NCBI GenBank assembly: GCA_005888075.1 | Contig: VBKD01000178.1 | Location: forward strand, 1 to 24,214 | Direction of reading: 5' to 3' | Origin: Chloroflexota bacterium | GTDB lineage: Bacteria; Chloroflexota; Dormibacteria; Dormibacterales; Dormibacteraceae | Length of the DNA: 24,214 nt | Shown here: positions 1 through 8,185 of the stretch, piece after piece | Layout: every line of letters begins with the position of its first letter | Position numbering within the stretch: the first letter of the stretch is position 1 | The notes under the pieces: model-generated | Databases searched by the model: none | What the model was told of the DNA's origin: nothing | Seen by the model: only the letters and a program-made list of their open reading frames with translations | Made by a program: the position numbers and the translations under genes

Positions 1-1
1 C

Positions 2-664
2 CTTCAGCGCAGCGGACAGAATCACCAGCGCGAAGCCGGTGATGCCCCAGATGGCGGCCGCGATGAGGGCGAAGTTGTTGACGCTCGAATCCGATAACCA
101 CGTCTTGGGAGCCTGGTGAAACCAGTTGACGACGATGAAGTTGAGCGTACCGGTCTGAGGCGCGTCCCCTGGCTGGTACCAGTACATGAACTTCCAGATG
201 ACGCCCAGCGCCACGGACGAGATTCCCATCGGCAGGAAGATCAAGGATTTGACCACGCTCTCGTAGCGGACACGGTCGAAAAGCACAGCCAGGATCAGCC
301 CAAAGAACAAGACGATGAGCGTGTAGAGAATCAGCCAGTACAGGTTGTTGCGGATCGCGATCCAGGCCCCGCCGCTCGGAAAGTCCGCCAGCTGCCGCTC
401 GAAGTTGTGCAAGCCAACGAAATTGCCCTCATGGTCCTGGAAGCTCGTGACGACGGTGCCCAGCGCGGGCAGGACCAGGAATGCAGTCACGAAAATCAAG
501 GCGGGCCCGACCCAAATCCAGGGCCGGACCCGCGGTCGCTGTTTATCGGGAAGTCGACGGACCAGAAACTCGCCACCCACGATGTAGCCCGCCAGGATGG
601 CGGGCACACCAACGATCACAGCCAGAAGAGCCGGAACGTCTTGGTACAGCAGGTTCAGGTCCAT
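2..664 (-). CDS. Sugar ABC transporter permease, MalF/AglF-like (partial, C-terminus outside window)
   Basis: Inner-membrane subunit of a carbohydrate ABC importer. The visible 221 codons start at ATG 664, preceded by AAGGAG six to seven bases upstream. The protein opens MDLNLLYQDVPALLAV, a first hydrophobic segment that is followed by a basic loop (RRLPDKQRPRVRP). A second membrane segment (WIWVGPALIFVTAFLVLPAL) leads into the typical periplasmic stretch with FVGLHNF. More helices follow, including GVIWKFMYWY, and the frame leaves the window at ITGFALVILSAALK, just before the expected EAA loop that docks on the ATPase. It begins 12 bp after the binding-protein gene, so the two share an operon; a second permease should follow. 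The style resembles alpha-glucoside AglF permeases, from memory of that family. The ATPase is not in the window. Confidence 0.9.
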   Translation of the reverse strand, partial: MDLNLLYQDVPALLAVIVGVPAILAGYIVGGEFLVRRLPDKQRPRVRPWIWVGPALIFVTAFLVLPALGTVVTSFQDHEGNFVGLHNFERQLADFPSGGAWIAIRNNLYWLILYTLIVLFFGLILAVLFDRVRYESVVKSLIFLPMGISSVALGVIWKFMYWYQPGDAPQTGTLNFIVVNWFHQAPKTWLSDSSVNNFALIAAAIWGITGFALVILSAALK

Positions 665-676
665 GCTCGATTCTCC

Positions 677-1987
677 TTAAGACGTATAGGCGGTGGCTTG
701 GACCTTATCCAGGCTGGCCAGGATCGAGTCCAGGTTGTTCTGATTGCGGATGTAGTCCATCACTCCAACCCAGTAGGCGTGCTTCATATCCGAAGGCATC
801 AGGTCTCCTGCGTCGTAGCGGAAGATCTTGGCGTCGACCAGAATCTTCGCGATCGAGCGCGTCAGGTCGTCCGGATAGTCGGCCAGGTTGGTCGCCTTGT
901 TGGGCGAGAGCTTGCCACCACGCTTGACCCAGATCGTCTGGGCTTCCGGCGTCACCAGGTACTTGAGCAGCTCACGCGCCTGCGGCGTGTCCTTGAACAT
1001 CGACCAGGCGTCGGCTGCGCCGACGTACGCGCCCTGGTATTGCGAGTTCGGAGCCGGCATCGGGAAGAAGTTGAAGTCCTGGCCCACCACCGGGTGGGTC
1101 GGACCCTTGGCAAAGAAGTCGGTGATAAACGACGCCTGGTTCACCAGGTTGCACTTTGGTGGCGACTGGAACATCGGGGTCCAGACGTCGCCGAAGTTGG
1201 TGTTGACGACGTAATTCGCGCCGCCATACACGTTGCTGTCACCGGATCCGAGGATCTGACCGAACGTCGTGAAGGTCGACTTGATTTCGGGTGAGGACCA
1301 CTTCTGCTTGCCCTGCCACCACTTGTCGTAGACGCTGGGTCCGATGGTGCCGAGCGCGATCTCCTTGTGGAAGTCGCTGCCGGCCCAACCCGAGTCGCCC
1401 CCGCTCTCCACGGCGATGCACCAGGGGGTTGTTCCGTCCTGCTTGATCTTCGCCTGCAGGGCGATCAAGTCGTCCCAGGTCTTGGGCACGGTGTAGCCCT
1501 TGGCCTGGAAAACCTTGGGGTTGTACCAGATGAGCCCCTTGAGGGCGGCCCAGGAGAACACCTGGACGAACTTGCCGTTGACGGTACCGAGGTCGATCCA
1601 AGACTGGGAGTACTGGCTCTTCAGCGTGGACATGTCAAGGAACGTGCTCAGGTCCTTGACCTTGCCCTGCTGCGCGAACTTGCTCAGCAGGGTCGGCCCT
1701 GGCGCGGCCGCCAAGTCCGGCGGGTCGCCGGCCGCGACCCGAGTGTTGAGGATGGTGTCAAGGTCTCTTTGACCATCAAAGAGGACCTGGATTCCAGTCC
1801 TTTGCGTGAATGGCGCGAGCACGGCATTGAAGGAGTCGAGCTCACTCCCGGTCCAGGTCCCGATGACCTTGACCGTGCCGCCCTTGACCGTCCCGCTGTT
1901 GTTCGACGATCCAGGCGCGCACGCCGCGGCCACCAAGGCGACCAGCAGCGATACGACCACACTACGTGCGATCAAATTGACCCGCAT
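677..1987 (-). CDS. Sugar ABC transporter substrate-binding lipoprotein, family 1 (AglE-like)
   Basis: Extracellular sugar receptor of 436 residues. Residues 1-22 form a lipoprotein signal peptide (basic start, hydrophobic core VVVSLLVALVAAA) and Cys23 is the predicted lipidation site, followed by a flexible Ser/Asn linker. The mature part has family-1 binding-protein features: KVIGTWTGSELDSF at the start, RDLDTILNTRVAAGDPPDLA, a central PWCIAVESGGDSGWAGSDF segment and C-terminal PEAQTIWVKRGGKLSPN. The RDLDTIL, PWCIAVESG and VYDKWW stretches recall AglE-type alpha-glucoside receptors (recognition from memory, not a search). Start ATG 1987 has GGGGGTG upstream. A promoter (2043-2070) lies in the 100-bp gap after the LacI gene. 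Likely repressed by the adjacent LacI protein and induced by its sugar. Confidence 0.93.
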   Translation of the reverse strand: MRVNLIARSVVVSLLVALVAAACAPGSSNNSGTVKGGTVKVIGTWTGSELDSFNAVLAPFTQRTGIQVLFDGQRDLDTILNTRVAAGDPPDLAAAPGPTLLSKFAQQGKVKDLSTFLDMSTLKSQYSQSWIDLGTVNGKFVQVFSWAALKGLIWYNPKVFQAKGYTVPKTWDDLIALQAKIKQDGTTPWCIAVESGGDSGWAGSDFHKEIALGTIGPSVYDKWWQGKQKWSSPEIKSTFTTFGQILGSGDSNVYGGANYVVNTNFGDVWTPMFQSPPKCNLVNQASFITDFFAKGPTHPVVGQDFNFFPMPAPNSQYQGAYVGAADAWSMFKDTPQARELLKYLVTPEAQTIWVKRGGKLSPNKATNLADYPDDLTRSIAKILVDAKIFRYDAGDLMPSDMKHAYWVGVMDYIRNQNNLDSILASLDKVQATAYTS

Positions 1988-2042
1988 CTATAACACCCCC
2001 ACTCGACGCTGGGCTGACGGCTTACCTGCCCCTTAACCTGCA

Positions 2043-2070
2043 ATTCTATGTTCCTCCTCCAATTTGGCAA
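2043..2070 (-). promoter_or_regulatory. Promoter of the sugar-binding protein/permease operon
   Basis: On the minus strand, TTGCCA (2070-2065) and TAGAAT (2048-2043) are separated by 16 bp, five of six matches each to the sigma-70 boxes. Transcription would start near 2036 and give a leader of about 50 nt before ATG 1987. The -35 box lies inside the 11-bp palindrome ATTTGGCAAAT (2062-2072), a possible repressor site. Prediction by eye only. Confidence 0.55.
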
Positions 2071-2087
2071 ATCTGAATACGTGCGAG

Positions 2088-3125
2088 CTATACGTTCCGG
2101 CCGACGACCACCTCCTTACGCGATGTCGTGGATTGCCGGATCACCAGGCTGGTGCTGAGCGGGACCGGTGAATCGACGCTCTTTCCCTGCATGCGCTGGA
2201 TCAGGAGGCGCGCCGCGATCCGACCCTTTTCGACGATCGGCTGATGGACCGTTGTAAGCGCGGGATTCGTCCACGCCGACATCGGGATGTCATCGAATCC
2301 GACCACCGAGATGTCGTCCGGCACGCGCAGCCCGGCCGCCTGCGCCGCCGACATCACGCCGATCGCGGCCATGTCGCTCATCGCGAGCACCCCGGTCGGT
2401 CGATGCTCGCCCTTGGGCAACGCTTCGAAGGCGCGCACGCCTGCCGAAACGGAGATACCCGCGGTCAGCTGAAATGTGGCCGGAGCCCCCGCGCCTTCAA
2501 TGGCGGAGAGGTAACCCGCCATCCGCCGAGCCGCCGTCGGCGTGTGCTGCACGTGGTCGCGAGCCGGAGGCAAGACCAGGACCGCGAGATATCGGTGACC
2601 CAGGTCCAGCAGGTGCTGCGCCGCCGCGTGCGCACCGGCAGTGTCATCGACATTGACCGTTGGATATGACCCCGCGGCATCAGAGTCGATGAGCACGGTC
2701 GGGATGCCGATGCGGTTGAGCGTCTCCATCTCAGGGTCGTCCGGGTTGAGCCCGAGGCTGATGAAACCGTCGACGGAGGCCTGCCGGATGGCTCCCTCGA
2801 GCGATCCGTCGAGCGGCGGGACCAGCAGCACCGTCAGGTCGTGCTCTTCGCAAAGCTCGCCCAATCCCTGCATCAGCTCGCCAAGAAATGGATTGGCGAA
2901 AACGATCGACAGGCGTTGCGGCATGAGGACGCCGATCGTGCCGCTTCGTCGCGTGGACAGGGCTCGTGCGGCGGGGTGCGGCGCGTAGCCGAGGTCGTGA
3001 GCGACACGCAGCACCCGCTCGAGAGTGGTGGTGCCGAGCTTCTCGGGGTTGTTGAAGGCAAACGAAACCGCGGTCTTCGAGACGCCGGCCGCGCTCGCCA
3101 CGTCAGCGATCGTGACTCTGGACAC
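2088..3125 (-). CDS. LacI/GalR-family transcriptional regulator
   Basis: One-component sugar-responsive repressor of 345 residues. The N-terminal HTH is complete (TIADVASAAGVSKTAVSFAFN, residues 5-25), followed by the hinge-helix region (LGYAPHPAARALSTRRSG, about 46-63). Residues 65-335 form the periplasmic-binding-protein-like effector domain (GVLMPQRLSIVFANPF ... VVGFDDIPMSAW ... TTVHQP). The start is GTG 3125, preceded by GGGGAG at suitable spacing; an ATG further upstream (GTTATGGCC) is in another frame. Transcribed from 3199-3227, with a perfect palindrome over the start of the transcript. The gene lies between the divergent GH1 gene and the downstream binding-protein/permease operon, so it probably controls both. 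The effector sugar cannot be read from the sequence. Confidence 0.94.
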   Translation of the reverse strand: MSRVTIADVASAAGVSKTAVSFAFNNPEKLGTTTLERVLRVAHDLGYAPHPAARALSTRRSGTIGVLMPQRLSIVFANPFLGELMQGLGELCEEHDLTVLLVPPLDGSLEGAIRQASVDGFISLGLNPDDPEMETLNRIGIPTVLIDSDAAGSYPTVNVDDTAGAHAAAQHLLDLGHRYLAVLVLPPARDHVQHTPTAARRMAGYLSAIEGAGAPATFQLTAGISVSAGVRAFEALPKGEHRPTGVLAMSDMAAIGVMSAAQAAGLRVPDDISVVGFDDIPMSAWTNPALTTVHQPIVEKGRIAARLLIQRMQGKSVDSPVPLSTSLVIRQSTTSRKEVVVGRNV

Positions 3126-3168
3126 CGAGGCTCCCCGACGGGTTCCCGGCCATAACGATCTCTCCCCT

Positions 3169-3195
3169 CTAAACCGCTTTACTAAAGCGGTTTAG
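3169..3195. promoter_or_regulatory. 27-bp perfect palindrome, predicted LacI-family operator
   Basis: CTAAACCGCTTTA (3169-3181), a central C (3182) and the exact reverse complement TAAAGCGGTTTAG (3183-3195). Each arm is itself nearly symmetric around a central CG (AAACCGCTTT and its mirror), as LacI-family operators are, so the site may be two abutting operators with centres 13 bp apart. It covers the predicted transcription start of the lacI-type gene and lies upstream of the divergent GH1 gene. Confidence 0.75.
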
Positions 3196-3198
3196 GTG

Positions 3199-3227
3199 AT
3201 CCTATTGCCTCCTGCCTCCGCTGTCAA
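3199..3227 (-). promoter_or_regulatory. Sigma-70 promoter of the LacI-family gene
   Basis: A perfect TTGACA (minus strand, 3227-3222) and TAGGAT (3204-3199) with exactly 17 bp between. The start would fall near 3192, inside the 3169-3195 palindrome, which is the geometry of an autorepressed promoter. The leader to GTG 3125 would be about 67 nt. Confidence 0.7.
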
Positions 3228-3307
3228 CAACCAAATTTCCCGCGGCCGGCAGCAGGTGGGAAGGCCGACTCCTCGCCGGCCCATCCTGGAAGGCTACACT
3301 CCGCCGG

Positions 3308-4543
3308 ATGACTGACGAAGGCCGGTTCCCAGACGGATTTCTTTTCGGCGCCTCGGTGTCGGCTCACCAGGTCGAAGGCAACAACACGAACAGCGATTGG
3401 TGGTGGTGGGAGCACCTGTCTTCCACGCCGTGCTACGAACCATCGGGCGACGCGTGCGACTTCTATCACCGCTTTCGGGACGACATCGCGATGCTCGCCG
3501 GCTTCGGGCTGAACACCTTTCGATTTGGCATCGAGTGGGCGCGCATCGAGCCGGCCGAAGGTGAGTTCTCGCTGGCGACTCTCGCTCACTACAGACGCAT
3601 CCTGGAAGCGTGCCACGAGCATGGCATCGTTCCGATCGTCACCTTTCACCACTTCACACTCCCAAGGTGGCTGCAGGAGCACGGTTCCTTTGGATACGAG
3701 GGATTTCCGAAGCTGTTCGAGCGGTATTGCGAGCGCGCGGCGGTTGCCTTGGGCGACCTCATCGCGTACGCGTGCACACTCAACGAGCCGCAGGGCTTGG
3801 GCTCGAGCGGCTGGTTGCTGGGCGTCAATCCGCCCGGCCATACGGACGACCGCGACGGAGCGCAGCGGGCAGTCGACAACCTGCTCGAGGCGCATCGTCT
3901 CGGCGCCGCGGCCATCCGGTCACGTGCGGGCATCCCGGCCGGGGTGACTCTCGCGCTGCCGGATCTGCAGTACGAGGATGGCGCCCGGCCTGGCAGCACA
4001 TCGTTGGAGCTGGAGTCCCGCGTCAGCGATTGGTTCCTGGAGCTCGCCCGCCAGGACGAATTCGTCGGCGTGCAGGCCTATACGCGATTCAGGTTCGGAC
4101 CTGAGGGTCCTCGCAGCCCGGGCCACGACTGGAGCGATACGGTCCGCGAGCTCGAAGAAACCGACCACACGACGCAGATGGGCTACGAGTACTACCCACA
4201 GGCTCTTGGGGCCGCGATCCGGCGTGCGCATCGCACTTGCCCAGGAGTGCCGATACTCGTGACTGAGAACGGGATCGCAACGGCGATCGACGAGAAGCGC
4301 ATCGCGTACATCGACACAGCCCTGCGAGAGGTCGTGGCATGCCTGGCGGATGGAATCGGCGTCCGCGGCTATCTCTACTGGTCGCTGCTCGACAACTTCG
4401 AATGGGCATTCGGGTACCGCCCGACCTTTGGCCTCGTGGCGGTCGAACGGCGGACGTTCACCCGCCACCCCCGACCGAGCGCCTCATGGCTTGGGGCTGT
4501 CGCCCGCTCACGCATGCTCAGCGCCGTTTCGCAGTCTGCGTGA
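3308..4543 (+). CDS. Glycoside hydrolase family 1 enzyme (beta-glucosidase type)
   Basis: Retaining glycosidase of 411 residues, predicted cytoplasmic (no signal peptide), which would split the disaccharide or glycoside brought in by the adjacent importer. Diagnostic GH1 signatures are present in order: FPDGFLFGASVSAHQVEG at residues 7-24 (Q21, E23), the acid/base motif TLNEP with E160, the nucleophile motif VTENG with E320, and YWSLLDNFEWAFGY near the C-terminus. At 411 residues it is shorter than the usual 440-480, but no signature is missing. ATG 3308 has only a distant GGAAGG; a TACACT box at 3295-3300 sits 7 nt before it, suggesting a leaderless transcript. It is divergent from the LacI gene and converges on the GT4 gene with a 16-bp gap. 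GH1 includes beta-glucosidases, beta-galactosidases and others; the exact substrate is unknown. Confidence 0.93.
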   Translation: MTDEGRFPDGFLFGASVSAHQVEGNNTNSDWWWWEHLSSTPCYEPSGDACDFYHRFRDDIAMLAGFGLNTFRFGIEWARIEPAEGEFSLATLAHYRRILEACHEHGIVPIVTFHHFTLPRWLQEHGSFGYEGFPKLFERYCERAAVALGDLIAYACTLNEPQGLGSSGWLLGVNPPGHTDDRDGAQRAVDNLLEAHRLGAAAIRSRAGIPAGVTLALPDLQYEDGARPGSTSLELESRVSDWFLELARQDEFVGVQAYTRFRFGPEGPRSPGHDWSDTVRELEETDHTTQMGYEYYPQALGAAIRRAHRTCPGVPILVTENGIATAIDEKRIAYIDTALREVVACLADGIGVRGYLYWSLLDNFEWAFGYRPTFGLVAVERRTFTRHPRPSASWLGAVARSRMLSAVSQSA

Positions 4544-4559
4544 CCACAGGCGAAGGATC

Positions 4560-5633
4560 CTATCCCCGGTCACGATAAAACGACTCCTCGATCGCGCGCT
4601 CGTACACATGCTGGTAGCCGTCGGCCATCTGGGGCGGGCCGAACCGTTTGGCGGCATGCTTGACGCATCGCTCCAGGTCGATCTCGCCGATCCGTTTGTA
4701 AGCCTTCACCATCTCGTCGACGTCGTCCGTCAGCCAGCCTGTGATTCCCGGATCGACCACCTCCGTGGCCGCGCCGTGCGGCGTCGCGATAACCGGGGTG
4801 CCGCTGACCATCGCCTCCACCATCGCCAGACCGAACGGCTCCTCCCACTGGATCGGAAACACCATCGCGCGCGCCTTGGCCAGCAGCTGGAGCTTGTCGT
4901 CACCCTGGACGTTTTCGATCCACGTGATCCGCTCGGACAGGTGAGGCCTGACCTCTTTCTCGAAGTATTCCTCGGAGTCCCTGTCCACCTTACCCGCCAT
5001 CACCAGGCGCACGTTCGATCGTTTCGCGAACTCGATGGCGAGGTGCTGGGCTTTGTCCGGTGAGATGCGCGCGAGGTCGACGACGTAGTCCTCTTTCTGT
5101 TGTGGGTCGGTGATCGGCGTGTAGGTGGATGCGTCGATCGCGTTGTGGACGATGCCGCGCCACTCCACACCCGCGACCATCGATTGCTGCGCTCGGCTGA
5201 TCGCGATCAGGTGCACCCGATGGTCGATCGAGGAGAGGAACTCCCCTTCTGCTTCGTTCAGGTCGCCGTGGATCGTGGCCACCACCGGAGCTTGAGGGCG
5301 ACATGCCGCGGCCACGAGCAAGCCGGTCAAGCCCGAGTGATCGTGAATCACGTCGAAGGCGCGACGGCGGATCAGGTCATATGCCCGATAAATGAATGAG
5401 TTCTCGCGCGCGGTGTGATTGAGGGTGCCAAGGTCTTCCACCCAGCTCTCAGGCGCCAGGGCCACGTTCTCGAAAGGTCCCTGCGAGCCTTGCCGGCCGA
5501 TGACCGTTACCTGGTGACCGCGCACCTGGAGCTCCCGCGCCAGGTTGTAGGCCATGAGCTCGATGCCGCCATAGCCGTTGGGCGGAACCGCAAACCAAGG
5601 CGTGCCCACGAAGGCTATCCGGCGGGGTACCAC
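4560..5633 (-). CDS. Glycosyltransferase family 4 protein
   Basis: GT-B fold retaining glycosyltransferase of 357 residues that moves a sugar from an activated donor to an unknown acceptor; predicted cytoplasmic or peripheral. The N-terminal acceptor domain starts RRIAFVGTPWFAVPPNGYGG (residues 4-23), the glycine loop typical of GT4. The C-terminal donor domain has EPFGLAMVE (265-273, the EX7E motif) followed by SGTPVIATPHGAATEVV. The frame is open far upstream, but that part overlaps the preceding debranching-type gene on the same strand. GTG 5633 places the start right before the conserved N-terminus, with AGGTCAGGTG upstream. It follows the debranching-type gene by 59 bp, so the two probably form an operon. 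Confidence 0.9.
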   Translation of the reverse strand: MVPRRIAFVGTPWFAVPPNGYGGIELMAYNLARELQVRGHQVTVIGRQGSQGPFENVALAPESWVEDLGTLNHTARENSFIYRAYDLIRRRAFDVIHDHSGLTGLLVAAACRPQAPVVATIHGDLNEAEGEFLSSIDHRVHLIAISRAQQSMVAGVEWRGIVHNAIDASTYTPITDPQQKEDYVVDLARISPDKAQHLAIEFAKRSNVRLVMAGKVDRDSEEYFEKEVRPHLSERITWIENVQGDDKLQLLAKARAMVFPIQWEEPFGLAMVEAMVSGTPVIATPHGAATEVVDPGITGWLTDDVDEMVKAYKRIGEIDLERCVKHAAKRFGPPQMADGYQHVYERAIEESFYRDRG

Positions 5634-5692
5634 ATGGATACAACACCTGACCTGCCGAAGTCGTGCAGGAACGCCGCGATGGCGAGTTTTAC

Positions 5693-7960
5693 CTAGTCGA
5701 GCTCCTGCCACGGGGGTGTGCCGCGGACGATCTCCAGGCCCGGGGCGTCCCCCTCGATCAGGCAATCGCCGTCCGGTTTGCGGTGCACGCTGAGGCGGAC
5801 CTCGCGGTCGCCGATTCGCAGCTTGCGCAGCTCGAGTCGAGGGCACCACGCCGGGAGTGCCGGATCGACATAGATCCGGCCGGCGGGCACATCCGGCTCG
5901 AACCCGAGGAGGATGCGGACCATCTGCAGCACGCTGCCCGCGGCCCACGCCTGAGGCACGTTGGCTCCTCGATATGGAACCGGCACCGCGAATTCGCCCC
6001 TGGGTAGACCCGCGAACAGCTCCGGCATCTGAATGTCCTCGAAGCACATGACCGCACCCAGGAGGCCGTCGAGCAGCGTCCAGGCTTCCTCGACCAGCCC
6101 ATAACGCTTCAGCCCGGCCGCGGCGATGACGCTGTCGTGCGGCCATACCGAACCACGCTGATAGGAGTGCGGGTCGTACGACGGATGATGTTCGGAGAGG
6201 ACTCGCACGCCCCACCCGGTGAACATGTCAGGCCGCATCAGGCGCTTGCCCGCTGCCTCGCCTCGCGCCTTATCGAGGATGCCCATCCACAGGGCGTGAC
6301 CCGAGTTGGAGACCACGGTGGACACGGCCCGCTTGTGGCCGTCGAGCAGGAACGCCAGCTCCCCCTGCTCTTCCAGCCAGAAGGCTTTGATAAAACGGTC
6401 GCGGAGCTCGGCGGCCTCCTGGCGAAGGCGTGCCGCGCGCTGGTCGTCGCCCCAGGCCTCGAACAGGGCCGCGATCCGGCCCTTCGCCCCGTACACGTAA
6501 GCCTGCATCTCCGATGTGCCGATAGGCAGGTCCGGAAAGGCGCCCGTCTCGTCCAGCACACCGTCGTGTGCGTCGCGCCAGGCCTGGTTGCGATAGCCCT
6601 CAGGTGTTCGAGGCGCGTATTCCTGGAATCCATCGCCGTCGCGGTCGCCGTAACGGTCGATCCAGTCCAGGCACCGCTCGGCGACGCGCTTGAACGGTTG
6701 CAGCGCCTCTGCGTCGCCCAGCCACCGATACTGCTCGGCGAGAAGCAGCAGATAAAGAGGAGTGGCGTCGGCGGTGCCGAAGTAGGGCCGGTGCGGGACG
6801 AGGCCGAAGTGAGCCCACTCCCCGACTCGAAGCTCATGGGGGATCTTGCCCGGCTCAGCGTCTCGCACCGGGTCGTCCACATCGGACTGCCACTTGGCGA
6901 GGTTCTCCAGCGTTCCGATTGCCACCGCCGGCTGCGCGATCATCGCCTGCATTGATGCGATCAGGCTGTCCCGTCCGAACAGCGCCATGAACCAGGGAAG
7001 TCCAGCCGCAGGCATCCAGCGATCGGACGACGAGTCCTGCTCATGCAGACGCAAGGCTGCGAAATCCTCTATCGCCCGCTCATACGCGAACTGGAGCCGG
7101 ATGTCGGCCGGCTCGATCTGAGAGACCGACCTCTGCCAGCTCCGAGCCTGGCTCATGGGGTCGTCCTCACCCGAGGCGAACACCGACCGTGACGCCAGCA
7201 TGGGCAGGTCCTGGTCATCAGTCAGCAAGTCGTACTGGAGGCACAGACGCCACTCCTCGCCGGGCACCAGATCAACGGGGAAGCGAAGCGAGCCGTTGGC
7301 ATAAGTGGTCTCCACAACCGGCTTGACGGCCCGCACCAGGCAGCGGCGGATGAAGTCCTGGTTCTCGTACCGGCATTCGAGACTGTTGGGCCCCACCCAC
7401 CACGTGTTCAGATCCGCCCGGCGCTGCCACGAGCGAAAGCGGACCTCGAAGAGGTCGGCGAAATCGCTCTCCAACGCTATCTCCAGGAGCACCGTCACCG
7501 GGGCACGCGCGAACGTGTGGAGCTCGAGCTCCTCATGCATCTGGCGGAGGCTGACCAGCCGGTCGACCGTGATCGCGACTCGGGCTTCGCGCATGTCGCC
7601 GCGCGGGTCGGAGATGCTGTCGGCGATCATGTGCCAGCGCGCATGGCGATAAGACAGCCGCACCGAAGCCACTGAGTCTGGCTGCTTGCCGTTGATCCTC
7701 AGCTCGTGACGGGAGATGAAGCGCGTGTCGGCCGAGTAGAGGCCGTACTCGCCTTCGTTGTGGCTCGGAATCGAACCCTGGCGGTCGGTGACGAGGAACG
7801 TGGCGCCGTGATTGATCTTGACCGATGGGTGCGGGTGGATGGCGGTGATGAGAGTTCGCCACGGCGCCATCTGGGCCCGGCCATCGCCGGCAACTCCGGC
7901 GGGGCTTACCGCGCGCACGGCTTTCGCGCGCGAGACACCCTCGCGCTGACGCTGTTTCAT
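5693..7960 (-). CDS. Glycogen debranching-type / amylo-alpha-1,6-glucosidase family protein
   Basis: Protein of 755 residues with the two-part layout of the GDE/amylo-1,6-glucosidase group: an N-terminal beta-rich domain (about 45-245, starting VKINHGATFLVTDRQG, with GLYSADTRFISRHEL) and a C-terminal (alpha/alpha)6-barrel (about 285-680). Barrel signatures include LPWFMALFGRDSL (321-333), KIPHELRVGEW (372-382), RPYFGTADATPLYLLL (391-406) and QRGSVWPHDS. Members remove alpha-linked glucosyl branches or act on related glucans and glycosides. There is no signal peptide. ATG 7960 has GGAG seven bases upstream. It leads a probable two-gene operon with the GT4 gene, suggesting synthesis and trimming of one glycan. 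The precise reaction cannot be told from the sequence. Confidence 0.88.
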   Translation of the reverse strand: MKQRQREGVSRAKAVRAVSPAGVAGDGRAQMAPWRTLITAIHPHPSVKINHGATFLVTDRQGSIPSHNEGEYGLYSADTRFISRHELRINGKQPDSVASVRLSYRHARWHMIADSISDPRGDMREARVAITVDRLVSLRQMHEELELHTFARAPVTVLLEIALESDFADLFEVRFRSWQRRADLNTWWVGPNSLECRYENQDFIRRCLVRAVKPVVETTYANGSLRFPVDLVPGEEWRLCLQYDLLTDDQDLPMLASRSVFASGEDDPMSQARSWQRSVSQIEPADIRLQFAYERAIEDFAALRLHEQDSSSDRWMPAAGLPWFMALFGRDSLIASMQAMIAQPAVAIGTLENLAKWQSDVDDPVRDAEPGKIPHELRVGEWAHFGLVPHRPYFGTADATPLYLLLLAEQYRWLGDAEALQPFKRVAERCLDWIDRYGDRDGDGFQEYAPRTPEGYRNQAWRDAHDGVLDETGAFPDLPIGTSEMQAYVYGAKGRIAALFEAWGDDQRAARLRQEAAELRDRFIKAFWLEEQGELAFLLDGHKRAVSTVVSNSGHALWMGILDKARGEAAGKRLMRPDMFTGWGVRVLSEHHPSYDPHSYQRGSVWPHDSVIAAAGLKRYGLVEEAWTLLDGLLGAVMCFEDIQMPELFAGLPRGEFAVPVPYRGANVPQAWAAGSVLQMVRILLGFEPDVPAGRIYVDPALPAWCPRLELRKLRIGDREVRLSVHRKPDGDCLIEGDAPGLEIVRGTPPWQELD

Positions 7961-8057
7961 GGGACAACTCCTACGTTAGCCCAGGCTGATGCCCGGCCCG
8001 TATGCGACATCTGTCCCAGAAAACCAACCCTTAACTTATTGACTTGCTTTCCGCCCT

Positions 8058-8085
8058 TTGCCACAGTTATCCAACTTCTGATAAG
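8058..8085 (+). promoter_or_regulatory. Possible promoter of the secreted-protein gene
   Basis: TTGCCA (8058-8063) and GATAAG (8080-8085) are 16 bp apart in the 225-bp divergent gap 7961-8185. The gap is clearly AT-richer than the flanking genes around 8020-8085. Nothing else is convincing in the gap; no clear minus-strand promoter for the debranching-type gene was found. Confidence 0.35.
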
Positions 8086-8185
8086 CCTCCAAGCCAGGCT
8101 TCGTCATGGGCAATCCGGCGCACCATGGCTGGATTCGGTGGGGTCGGGTGGTCGCAGTTGGTCTCGTGAAGAGGAGGGGTCCGAG

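Noticed and set aside
116..1294. 392-codon plus-strand frame over the permease and binding-protein genes
   Set aside because: Antisense shadow; the minus strand encodes two clear ABC-importer components.
2053..2060. GGAGGAGG on the minus strand as a ribosome site for a leader peptide starting at TTG
   Set aside because: It lies in the spacer of the TTGCCA-16-TAGAAT promoter, upstream of the predicted transcript start, and the resulting frame is out of phase with the binding-protein gene.
5633..6215. N-terminal extension of the GT4 gene
   Set aside because: The extension overlaps the debranching-type gene on the same strand and lacks GT4 conservation; GTG 5633 fits the family N-terminus.
8086..8150. 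Imperfect inverted repeats (AAGCCAGGCTT; AATCC...GGATT) in the divergent gap, considered as a riboswitch
   Set aside because: The stems are short and do not match any riboswitch core I know.
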